Below, in pieces: positions 9,801-16,705 of a stretch of DNA of 18,416 bases. Source of the DNA: an uncultured bacterium (GTDB taxonomy: Bacteria; Patescibacteriota; Dojkabacteria; B142; OLB20). Each line of letters begins with the position of its first letter. Positions within the stretch are counted from its first letter, which is position 1. The translations under genes and the position numbers were made by a program. The DNA lies in contig CALARN010000109.1 of the NCBI GenBank assembly GCA_937889205.1, positions 1 to 18,416 of the forward strand. The letters run 5' to 3'. The notes beneath the pieces were generated by a model that made no database searches, was not told the DNA's origin, and saw only the letters and a list, made by a program, of their open reading frames with translations.

Positions 9801-12800
9801 GCATATAAAGTCATTTTGCCAGTAAGACCTGAAGACTCACCTATGGTTAAATTAGAAGCTCCTTCATAATCTCCAATTACATCTAATGTATATCTTTTAA
9901 TTGTAAATGTTAGTGGTAATTTAATTAATCCCGCAACCGACAACGACGCTGTTCCATCTGCACTTACTGCATCCTCTCCACCCGTAGAAATATCTACTAT
10001 TACATTAGAGTCGAAAAACTTCAGGTGTCCATATTCTTTTATTGAAATTAAATCAAATTCGTATGGCCCAGTACCAGGTACTCCTGCTTCGCGACCATTA
10101 TGTCCGTTATTATTGATATATAAGCTACCTTTAGTCAGCGTATCAGTTCTATTATCAATAAATATCGTTCCTGCACCTGCGTAACCAACATTTGACCCAT
10201 AGCCTCCAAAAGCTTGCACTCTATTTTTATTTGTGATTTCATAGTCTCCTTCATCATAATAAATTGCAATACGACCTCCCCCACCGCCTCTTCCAAAATA
10301 GTGACCTCCTGAAGCATCTCCACCGTTTGCTCTAATTAAACCTGCTCCATTTATACTTACAGTATTAATCCAAATACTTCCCCCCGATGATCCACTACCA
10401 TAGGCCCAGCCACCAGTCGCCCAAGTCGCTCCTCCGTTTGCACTTATTGTCCCATTGTTAATTAGATGAGTAGTATTGATTTTGATTGCACCGCCTGCAT
10501 TTTCAGTTGCAGCTGTTCCATTAGCACCTCCTGCACTTCCTAAGTCTTCGGGGTTATATAAATTTCCGTAAGGTGTACCACTATGACCATAACCGCCATA
10601 ACTTCCTTCTCCTCCAGGTCCTTTTGCAAATGAGTATCCACGTTTATCTGCTTCCACTTGCCCTCCATTTTTAATTTCTAATAAATTATCAATATCCAGA
10701 ATGATTCCATAATCGTCTCTACCATTCGCATCATTATCAGAACTAGTAGATGAATCACCATCGTAACCTTGCAAACTCAGTAACCCAGTAGTTTCTATCG
10801 TAAGGTTAGTAAACTGATAATCATTAAATTTGCCTAACCCATGTCTCTTAACTGTATGAGCATTTAGACTTAATTGAGCAACAGGATTGCCAGTTATCTC
10901 TCCAATAGTTAAATTTTGAGCTCCTTCATAATCACCAGCAATATTCAATCGATACTTTTTAAGTGCAAAATCATAAGGCAATTTAATAAGCCCATTCACC
11001 GTAACAACTGAAGTGCCATCACCTGTAATTGCATTTTCACCACCACTGGTGATATCAACTACGCTATTAATATCGACAAAAGTCAAATGTCCATACTCTT
11101 TAACACTAATAAGATCTAAACTATAAGGCCCCACTCCCATTACTGCTGCGTTACTCCCATTTATTCCATTATTATTTACATATAGACTTCCAGAGAGGTT
11201 CGTATCATCAACATCGTCAATAAATATAGTACCTGGACCACCATACTTATCATATGGACCATATCCACCGAATGCTTGCAAGTTAGTTTTTGATTCTAAA
11301 GGAAACGATGAATTTTTATAATAGATAGCAATTCTACCTCCTGAACCTCCTCTACCAAAATAACTGCCACCGTTAGAAGCGCCACCATTAGATTGAATTA
11401 GTCCATTACCGGCAATTGATTCAGTAATAATATAAATACTTCCTCCACTTGAACCAGAACCGGTTGCAGAAGCTCCTGCTATGTTAGCCGCTCCACCGTT
11501 AGAGCTTAGTGTCCCATTAATAACAATATTATCAAGTACCAATTTAATAGCACCACCTGCCGGATTGATATACACATTATATACATAGTTACCACCACTT
11601 CCAAGTTGAAAAGGCCTTGCATAATCACCATAAGGGTTATCTAAGCCACCATTGCCACCGTAAGAGCCTCCTGCACCCGGACCTCTACTGGCAGAATATC
11701 CAGTTTCTGATGCAGTAACTGTTGAGCCATTATCTACAATTAATTCATTGGCAAGTACTGTTACACCAAAATCATTGTTGTAATCTGTATCCCCACTATC
11801 ATAACTTTGCAGTGTAAGAGTTGCATTACTCATCACTCTAATCGTCATGCCACTGCAATCGAAGATACCACTATTTGCAGGAGTTGCAGCCCAAGTCTGA
11901 TTGGTATCAATTATGCCATCTACATCGGGGCAACTACCTAATGTAGTTACTACAGCTATTGTATTTGAATAACCAATAGCAGCTCCAAGAGATGCTTTAA
12001 TTTTAATACTCTCCGCCGTATTGTAATCTAAAGATATTGCCTGTTGGCCTCCTTCACTGCCATTAAAGACAACTTCGCCTGGCGTTAATGTGCCCGTTTT
12101 AATAGTGCTGGTATCTAATGGGTCAACAGCTATTAGCTCTACAGAGCCGTTTAAATCAGTTTTTAGATTATTGAATTGGTCGTACCCTTTGATTAATAGT
12201 TCAAAATTTGCGCCTACTAAGCTGACATCAGGAACAGTAAGCGTAAAGTAATTTATTACATCTGGGTTACCAGAAGCTGTAAATGAAATCGGACTTCCAC
12301 TCAAGCCATAACCTACTACTCTAATGATATTGTTATTCAAACCGGCTTGTCTACCAACTCTATAGGTATTACTTGCTTCACCATTAAGATTAGTCTCGGT
12401 ATATGTACCATCTAATAAACTACCTCCATTAGCTCCACTATACACAATCCACGAAACAGTAAAGCCGGGAACAGGAAAACCACCAGCGTCTGTTACCTTT
12501 ACGGTTAAGGCTTCACCTAAATTGGTATTAACAATGGCACTTTGATTGTCCCCTGATAGCAAGGCAATGCTTGTTGCTTGCCCTGATAACAATATATCTG
12601 AATCTACTTCATTGTTACCACCAAAGCTTACCCAGTTACTATACCCTCCAAAGTTATCTCTCACCCTAGCTTGCCAATGGTATTGGGTTGCTCTTGTTAA
12701 ACCGGTAATATTTATTCTGCCACAAGTACTCGCCCCACCTGAACAATTTTGCGGATTAGCATATCCTGAAGATTGCGAATAGTTGGGTTGATTAGAAAAA

Positions 12801-13990
12801 GCTGTACCTAAAGGTTTAATTTCAACTTCAAGATACAATAGGTTATTAATATCAGGGTCAACAAGGTTCGCCGCTAGATAGAATTCGGACTCTGCAGTCG
12901 CACTTCCCACAGCAATCTCTGTTGTTTGATTTAATTTAAATTGCTTTAATATACTCGGTGTAGATGGCCTACAAGTAGGACCAACAACACTACCAGTCCC
13001 TCCATTTTGAGATTTAGAAGTATTTCCACCATTTACATTTGTCACACCACTAAAGCTACTTGAAGTGGTACACAACATTTGAATTCTACCGCCACCTCCT
13101 CCACCTCCTTGAAAAACCGCTGCACTTGCACCTGCCCCTTGTGCGTACAGCTGACCTGAACCTGCGAAACTATCCGCTTCAATCCAAATGCTCCCTCCTG
13201 CACCACCGCCACCAGAAGATAGCCCATTACTTGAAGTCTGCCCACTCATACCATTAGCAGAAATAATTCCATCAATTGTTAATAACTCGTTTACTGTTAA
13301 TTTAATTGCACCACCACCATTTCCACCAAGACCACCATTTCCTGAAGCAGAACCTGCACCACCTAAGCCCGCAGGGTTTTGAGCGCTTCCATAAAAAGAA
13401 CCGGGAGTACCAATTGTACCAATTCCATCATCGACACCTTCACCTCCTGAACCTCCATAGCCACCACCACTGCCACCTACATTATCTGTACTAGCATTAG
13501 CATTGGCCAGAGAGCCATCAGCCTGAGCTGGGGTATACCCTTTTCCATCTGCATTAAATTTACCTCCAGGTTCGATCGTTAAATTCTTAAAGATTATTTC
13601 TACACCATAATCACCAGTGATGGCATTATCCCCATTGACATAGCTTTCTACTATTACCTCACCATCATTAGCAATGATAACATCGATGCCACTGCAATCA
13701 TAAATACTCTCGCTATCTGTTGGTGTAAGCACTACTTGCCCGTGGACTTTATCTGGGCTAGCAGGAAAAGGACAAGCCATATTAGCACTTGATTTATATG
13801 CTAATTGAACAAAATTAACATAAATAAAAGAAACTATAGCAACGAGGACTAGAAGAATTATAAAAGTAGATCTCATATCAAGTAATGGCTCTTTTTTATC
13901 GAGCCACTTAGCCAATAAAGGCCTTAATATTGTATTGTTTCTTTTCACCATTTGTAGTTTTAAAACTAAGGGATATCTTAGTTTATACAT
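3806..13990 (-). CDS. Giant (3394 aa) repetitive Gly-rich surface protein with LPETG and membrane tail
   Basis: This is an intact giant surface protein, probably an adhesin or filament. In order: a basic N-terminus and signal anchor or signal peptide (helix about 42-63); a Gly-rich module (about 70-340); an FN3-like domain (345-465, with QYHWQARVRD); a Big_1/invasin-like Ig domain (470-575); another Ig-like domain (578-690); five tandem units of period 353 (about 708-2370); a Gly-rich terminal half-unit (2400-2595); FN3-like (YKWRARVRD, near 2698) and Ig-like domains; a Thr/Val/Pro linker (about 2831-2871); an FN3 domain (2885-2980); LPETG at 3089-3093; a membrane helix (about 3113-3131) followed by RRSKKK; a carboxypeptidase-regulatory-like domain (3151-3220); a two-helix hairpin (3257-3295); and a second such domain (3302-3390). 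Inner ATGs at 13951 (Met14) and 13876 (Met39) are alternative starts. There is no clear ribosome binding site. Repeat folds resemble beta-solenoids, but this is inference. It lies 36 bases after a broken paralogue. Confidence 0.9.
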   Translation of the reverse strand: MYKLRYPLVLKLQMVKRNNTILRPLLAKWLDKKEPLLDMRSTFIILLVLVAIVSFIYVNFVQLAYKSSANMACPFPASPDKVHGQVVLTPTDSESIYDCSGIDVIIANDGEVIVESYVNGDNAITGDYGVEIIFKNLTIEPGGKFNADGKGYTPAQADGSLANANASTDNVGGSGGGYGGSGGEGVDDGIGTIGTPGSFYGSAQNPAGLGGAGSASGNGGLGGNGGGAIKLTVNELLTIDGIISANGMSGQTSSNGLSSGGGGAGGSIWIEADSFAGSGQLYAQGAGASAAVFQGGGGGGGRIQMLCTTSSSFSGVTNVNGGNTSKSQNGGTGSVVGPTCRPSTPSILKQFKLNQTTEIAVGSATAESEFYLAANLVDPDINNLLYLEVEIKPLGTAFSNQPNYSQSSGYANPQNCSGGASTCGRINITGLTRATQYHWQARVRDNFGGYSNWVSFGGNNEVDSDILLSGQATSIALLSGDNQSAIVNTNLGEALTVKVTDAGGFPVPGFTVSWIVYSGANGGSLLDGTYTETNLNGEASNTYRVGRQAGLNNNIIRVVGYGLSGSPISFTASGNPDVINYFTLTVPDVSLVGANFELLIKGYDQFNNLKTDLNGSVELIAVDPLDTSTIKTGTLTPGEVVFNGSEGGQQAISLDYNTAESIKIKASLGAAIGYSNTIAVVTTLGSCPDVDGIIDTNQTWAATPANSGIFDCSGMTIRVMSNATLTLQSYDSGDTDYNNDFGVTVLANELIVDNGSTVTASETGYSASRGPGAGGSYGGNGGLDNPYGDYARPFQLGSGGNYVYNVYINPAGGAIKLVLDNIVINGTLSSNGGAANIAGASATGSGSSGGSIYIITESIAGNGLIQSNGGASNGGSYFGRGGSGGRIAIYYKNSSFPLESKTNLQAFGGYGPYDKYGGPGTIFIDDVDDTNLSGSLYVNNNGINGSNAAVMGVGPYSLDLISVKEYGHLTFVDINSVVDITSGGENAITGDGTSVVTVNGLIKLPYDFALKKYRLNIAGDYEGAQNLTIGEITGNPVAQLSLNAHTVKRHGLGKFNDYQFTNLTIETTGLLSLQGYDGDSSTSSDNDANGRDDYGIILDIDNLLEIKNGGQVEADKRGYSFAKGPGGEGSYGGYGHSGTPYGNLYNPEDLGSAGGANGTAATENAGGAIKINTTHLINNGTISANGGATWATGGWAYGSGSSGGSIWINTVSINGAGLIRANGGDASGGHYFGRGGGGGRIAIYYDEGDYEITNKNRVQAFGGYGSNVGYAGAGTIFIDNRTDTLTKGSLYINNNGHNGREAGVPGTGPYEFDLISIKEYGHLKFFDSNVIVDISTGGEDAVSADGTASLSVAGLIKLPLTFTIKRYTLDVIGDYEGASNLTIGESSGLTGKMTLYAYTAKRRGLGRFNDYQFQNLNVQTTGQLTLASYDGNNSNSFDNDPFGRDDYGIILNVDNLDIATGGLIDASNTGYETGAGPGGEGSYGGYAQSGNPYGDIYEPIALGTAGGANGSGYAYPAGGAIKIVASSINNSGTISSNGGNCVYVGASAYCSGSSGGSIWIDTVTLNGTGSIRANGGDAPGGHYFGWGGSGGRIAVYYNSGDFNVNTKDGIQAFGGYGANVGYAGAGTIFVDNKTDSLTKGTLYINNNAHNGKEAGISGVGPYEFDLISIKEYGHLKFIDADVIVDISTGGEEAVSADGTASLSVAGLIKLPETFAIRKFILDVTGDYEGASNLTVGEESGVAGSLKLYAYTSKRRSNNRYNNYIFENLNINSTGKITLTSYDGDSGNFLDNDSVGRDDYGVILEADNINIATNGQIEANNTGYATGAGPGGEGSYGGFGQSGNPYGNVYEPIELGTAGGRNISGYAYPAGGAIKILTASLSNNGIISSNGGDCIYLGNSASCSGSSGGSIWIDTDILNGNGSIRANGGTAPVGHYFGWGGSGGRIAIYYSSGDYDVTSKDQIQAFGGYGGNTGFAGAGTIFVDNKSDSLTKGTLFVNNNNNNNGKEAGVSGFGPYEFDLISIKEYGHLKFIDADVIVDISTGGEEAVSADGTASLSVAGLIKLPEIFSIKKFTLDVTGDYEGATNLSVGEGSGLPGSLKLYAYTAKRNSVGKKNIYQFENLTVNETGTIRLVSYNGNEADANDDDEDGRDDYGVYLDIASFFDIKAGGLVESNNNGYATGAGPGGEGSYGGYGQSGSPYGNYTQPLDFGSAGGSNGAGYAYPAGGVIKISSQTLRNNGTVSANGGNCIYVGASAYCSGSSGGSILIETNLFEGNGLISTNGGNAPGGHYFGRGGSGGRIAIYYNETTFDVSSKIHVQSFGGYGPNVGYAGPGSIYYKNNLEEFGSLIFENNNNPGRAENLVATDYLLRNLSIGNNVITYALGDTENNRGTIFRLSGDFYLGSGAEINGVGYGFPSDEGPGAGEIGPNPLSGGGGGANGGSGGTGQSNDSNQAQGGQPYNTENQMQPLMLGSGGGSSGAGAKGGSGGGAIAIDARFGNIDLFGTINVNGTDGKISSPGGGGGAGGSILLIGSSCNISGNLFAEGGDGGDNNYDGGGGGGGRASILVTSPMVNCDTSTATISVAQGYSSEGIEGQVGTYVGVASLPQIELQDQSRLSGESIPVGGVISVNQVELSASILDPAATEINEKNLVADFELVKTTEDFGLVSNIYSTQPNAVSSSEPLEVSVQITSDIEIGASYKWRARVRDVALGTTSSWQEFGANGDAADFRVLDIAGFEITTETTNVETEQLIDLEVRALTNTNDTAVEYMGTVLFSYSPTVNPGPNLPSNYHYTEVDQGIKEFSELMFFLPGTYTIYVVDSINSAITGSIEFVVTQAPTPVVTSPVVTTPIVSIITPSVTTDNVVVTTTISPTESNMQTCAENPLQARCQVNVEIFNVVVKVNDEQKSAEICWETNIPTIGNVTYGKELLNEDSGMSTIYNTMQCVLLEGLAADTAYNFNIRAISQVGREASEAGTFKLGKADEPTQPMNCIVVSNYSFDAEAKLILNYNTISLATCDVSYSQLGDTEPIYKDIGTKSLINHISLLELSKIAKNRDIGYDIHCVLNSAQETEVNTCDSSGAVPRGKLGVYLPETGNDSELMPVLDNVLDTTSKLMPVVAIPVLIATVSSLAVANPHVFFYGIFWFRRSKKKSAWGIVYDEDSSKPVPFAVLRLFNVGGTKLLKEEVSSIEGKYNFIVNKGLYKLTIEHSDYLKVEKEINISTNGDTIAHEIKLKRLTAGKQEVSQSIKSRLINFFNKNNEYIVLCGLLITIIATILSPVLINFIVLGLYFIQELLILRTKLIRWGKVIDASNNPLNNAFVRLYDPVQQRQLEVTLTDASGSYKFNNNDGRYLASVHLDGYTMADSPAKVSSAGSDFTWINIKGGVTQNNIKLVKKA
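4712..4726 (-). other. LPETG sortase-type motif, internal
   Basis: These bases encode LPETG at residues 3089-3093 of the giant protein. About 20 residues later come a hydrophobic helix and the basic run RRSKKK, the order of a cell-wall sorting signal. Unlike a classic signal, the spacing to the helix is long and 301 residues follow the motif. The broken paralogue keeps the same motif (14927-14941), spacing and basic run (RRKKK). Sortase cleavage is an inference; no sortase gene is in the window. Confidence 0.6.
6881..11869 (-). repeat. Five tandem protein-coding repeat units of about 1.06 kb
   Basis: Inside the giant gene the GRDDYG landmark (NNDFG in the first unit) starts at residues 738, 1091, 1444, 1796 and 2149, spacings of 353, 353, 352 and 353. 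Approximate units are A 11869-10811, B 10810-9752, C 9751-8693, D 8692-7637 and E 7636-6881, with E lacking its second half. Each unit has, in order: a YDGD...GRDDYG acidic loop, a PGGEGSYGG Gly block, GGAIKI, an NGTISANGG strand, SGSSGGSIWI, RANGG, GGRIAIYY, FGGYG, AGTIF, YINNN, EFDLISIKEYGHLKF, SADGTASL and GDYEGASNLT. Units C and D are the most alike: a 47-nt block is identical between 7893-7939 and 8952-8998, exactly 1059 bases apart, while nearby codons differ synonymously. Confidence 0.92.
7982..8002. repeat. (ATT)7 microsatellite encoding poly-Asn
   Basis: Seven perfect ATT triplets read on the minus strand as AAT codons. They give seven consecutive Asn in unit D of the giant protein, where units B and C have NNNGHNG and NNNAHNG. 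Slippage here changes length in whole codons, so the frame is kept. Confidence 0.9.
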
Positions 13991-14026
13991 TTTAAATGTA
14001 AACTACAATTGTAATCTACAAATTTT
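13991..14026. other. 36-base gap between the two giant genes
   Basis: This AT-rich gap separates the stop of the broken paralogue from the ATG of the intact giant gene. It holds a perfect 10-base palindrome TACAATTGTA at 14004-14013. I see no convincing -35/-10 pair and no terminator hairpin, so the intact gene may depend on transcription from further upstream. Confidence 0.4.
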
Positions 14027-16549
14027 TTAGTTTTTTTTAATCTCAATTATATTCTGGGTAACTCCAGATTTTATCTGAATCTTTGAAAATTCTTGACCTG
14101 TAGCTGTTACTATTTTATTGTCGTCTACCAAAACGGCCCCTTCAACAAAAACTGTAGCTAAATAACTACCATCTTTAGTATTAAATTTATACCTTCCTTT
14201 ATTGTCTGTAAGTGTAACCTCTAACTGTCTTTGCTGCACTTCATCATACAGCCTTACAAATACACCGCCTATCGACTCTTTTGTTGAAAAATCAACTACT
14301 TTACCCCATTTAATTCTTTTTGCTCTTAGAATCAAAAGCTCTTGAATTACATATAAAGCAAGCAGAATAATATTAACCACCGTAAAGTTAAATATTAAGG
14401 CAATTAGAGTAATTAAAAGCCCACAAGCAACTAGATAGTCATTGTTTTTGATGAAGAATATCTTAAGATGCTGCCATATATTTAATTTGATACCTTCAGC
14501 AGGCTTACTTCTAAGTGTTACTGGTATTTCATAGGCAATAGTGTATTCATCTGTATCTGCAGTAATTTGCTTTTTAACAGTCTCATAATCACTATGTTCG
14601 ATTACCAATTGATAACGACCTTTATCTACTATGAAATTATATTTTCCATCAATACTACAAACCTCTTCTTTAATCAATTTACTCCCCAAGCCATCAAATA
14701 CTCTCGCTACCGCAAAAGCTACAGGTCTTTTGTTTTGCTCGTCATATACCAAACCCCATGCTTTAGCTTTCTTTTTTCGGCGTAACCAGAATATTCCGTA
14801 ATAGAATATTTGAGGGTTGCTTATAGCAACAGCAGATGTTGCAGCGATTAGCACCGGCGCCGTTATTAATGGAAGATATTGGCTAATACTGGAAATATTA
14901 CTTAGTAGTTCTTCAGACGTATCAGAGCCCGTCTCAGGTAAGTAACGGGTTATCGAGGCCTGTGGTACTGAGCCGTTTAATTCACAAGTAGTAACACCAT
15001 CTGGAACAACTTCATTAGAATCCAAGTTACAAAATATATTATATGAAATATCTCCAGCTTTATCTAATCCATTTAGATTTAGTGAAGAGAGGTGATAAAT
15101 CATAAATTCCTTTTCCTCATCTTTAAATATTTCCTCTCTATCTAGCAGATATGTATAAGTAACATTACACTTCGCTTGATATGCCGTATCATATTCGAGT
15201 CTAAATATTGAATCACTACTAAATGAATAGTGATTGATATTTATGCAACTCAGCGGCGGCACATTATCATCAGCACTTCCAATCACAAACTGCCCCGGAG
15301 CTTTAGCTGTTCTTCCCGCTATAGATCTGGCAAATATTTCAAAGTTGTAAGAAGTATCCTTGCTTAAATCTTCAAGAGTAACGCATTGCGTATTTACATA
15401 ACTATTAGTTATTTCTGTGCTATTTGAAAGTAATTCTTCACCATAAGTAACATTACCAACTGTGGCAATATTTGTATTCCAACAAATCTCAGCAGATAGT
15501 TGTGCTTCGTCAACATTTACAACAATATTACTAATAACCACATTAACCTGACACTTAGCCTGTAAGGGATTCTCAGAACAACTTCGATCTGATGGAGTCG
15601 GAGTCACATTATCAGTAGTAATACTAGGGGTAACGGTAGTCGTTGTTGTGGGTGCAACTGTATTAGTAACTATAGGCGTTCCCGTAGTTGTTGTTGTCGG
15701 TACTGTTGTTGTGGGAACTGTTGTAGTCGTAATAACTACAGTTGTTACAGGAACCTCTGTGACAACAATTGTTGATGATGAGCCAACAATACTTCCATTG
15801 TCGCTATCTGTAGCAGTCACAATATACGAACCAGGTACAAAGAACATAAGCTCATCAACAAAATTATGCTCACCAAGATCGCTTACACTAAAAGTATAGT
15901 TATCAGGTAGAACAGTATTAGGATTAGTTTCTGGTTCAACAGAAAACAAAACTGTACCAGTATAGCCTTGCACTAGATTGTCAAAATTGTCTAATGCCCT
16001 TACCCGCAAACTAATTGACTCACCAACAACTGTATTGTTTTTAGAAGGGATAACTGCAAATCTATCAATATCACTAACGATGAAATCTGCAGCATCTCCA
16101 TTGTTTCCATATTGTGTCCACTCACCGGTAATACCAGTAGTAATATTTCTAACCCTCGCCCTCCATTTGTACGATTCACCTGGTACTAGATTAGGTGGCA
16201 GTAAAACGGTAACTTCTTCTTGTGAACCTCCGGTATATGTAATCACATTCGACGAGGTTGAAATCAATCCTAATACTTGATTATTTGGAAAATATGCAGA
16301 AGATTCAAGGACATCAAAGTCAGCAACTAATTCAACTGGATTTGATTCGTCTGCACCTGGATCAAGTATATTTGCGGTTAGTTTAACTTGATTTTCATTA
16401 GTGAAACCACCTACCGGTATTAATTCATCTGATGTTGTAGTCTGTTTATCTAAAGAGATTTGAGGAACAGTAACAACACCAAGGTACAAACCAGGCTGAC
16501 CGTCTTGCCCTCCTGAGCTGAATCCATTTTCTACAGAAACATTTCCCAA
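14027..16549 (-). CDS. C-terminal fragment ORF of the broken giant paralogue (about 840 aa)
   Basis: This is the open stretch below the TGA; the nearest start-like codon is a TTG at 16549 in the middle of a Gly-rich domain. The frame is actually open up to 16702. Visible parts: the end of the Gly-rich module; FN3-like (SYKWRARVRN) and Ig-like domains; a Thr-rich linker (coding 15590-15775) with VPTTT-type repeats; an FN3 domain with SAEICWNTN and CVTLEDL; LPETG at 14927-14941; a helix followed by RRKKK; a carboxypeptidase-regulatory-like domain beginning WGLVYDE; a two-helix hairpin; and a second such domain beginning WGKVVDF. It has no signal peptide and no ribosome binding site, so it is unlikely to be a true independent gene. 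A pipeline will probably call it as a separate CDS. Confidence 0.6.
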   Translation of the reverse strand: MGNVSVENGFSSGGQDGQPGLYLGVVTVPQISLDKQTTTSDELIPVGGFTNENQVKLTANILDPGADESNPVELVADFDVLESSAYFPNNQVLGLISTSSNVITYTGGSQEEVTVLLPPNLVPGESYKWRARVRNITTGITGEWTQYGNNGDAADFIVSDIDRFAVIPSKNNTVVGESISLRVRALDNFDNLVQGYTGTVLFSVEPETNPNTVLPDNYTFSVSDLGEHNFVDELMFFVPGSYIVTATDSDNGSIVGSSSTIVVTEVPVTTVVITTTTVPTTTVPTTTTTGTPIVTNTVAPTTTTTVTPSITTDNVTPTPSDRSCSENPLQAKCQVNVVISNIVVNVDEAQLSAEICWNTNIATVGNVTYGEELLSNSTEITNSYVNTQCVTLEDLSKDTSYNFEIFARSIAGRTAKAPGQFVIGSADDNVPPLSCININHYSFSSDSIFRLEYDTAYQAKCNVTYTYLLDREEIFKDEEKEFMIYHLSSLNLNGLDKAGDISYNIFCNLDSNEVVPDGVTTCELNGSVPQASITRYLPETGSDTSEELLSNISSISQYLPLITAPVLIAATSAVAISNPQIFYYGIFWLRRKKKAKAWGLVYDEQNKRPVAFAVARVFDGLGSKLIKEEVCSIDGKYNFIVDKGRYQLVIEHSDYETVKKQITADTDEYTIAYEIPVTLRSKPAEGIKLNIWQHLKIFFIKNNDYLVACGLLITLIALIFNFTVVNIILLALYVIQELLILRAKRIKWGKVVDFSTKESIGGVFVRLYDEVQQRQLEVTLTDNKGRYKFNTKDGSYLATVFVEGAVLVDDNKIVTATGQEFSKIQIKSGVTQNIIEIKKN

Positions 16550-16702
16550 AATGTTGCATTCGCCAAACTCTTTAATTATTGAAATGATTCCACCACCACC
16601 GCCGCCTCCATCAAAAGTGTTGTCTCCACCATCTCCACCGTTTGCTGCAATATCACCATTAATTGAACAGGTATTTGATCTAATTAATACCGAACCGCCT
16701 GC

Positions 16703-16705
16703 TCA
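16703..16705 (-). other. In-frame TGA at a conserved glycine codon
   Basis: The codons read GGT GGA GGT GGA TGA GCA GGC, giving SSPGGGG, stop, AGGSV. The intact paralogue has SSPGGGGGAGGSI. A single G-to-T change of GGA would create the stop. Strong homology resumes at the next codon in the same frame. Confidence 0.93.

Noticed and set aside
6881..11869. CRISPR-like regular repeat
   Set aside because: The period is about 1.06 kb, in frame, with protein-level conservation and synonymous change; there are no short identical repeats with unique spacers.
13188..13494. Plus-strand Pro- and His-rich ORFs opposite the Gly-rich regions
   Set aside because: Glycine codons GGN read as CC-rich Pro/His/Ala codons on the other strand; these are shadows of the repeat coding.
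13991..14026. Promoter for the intact giant gene in the 36-base gap
   Set aside because: Only weak AT-rich matches are present; no convincing -35/-10 pair can be chosen.
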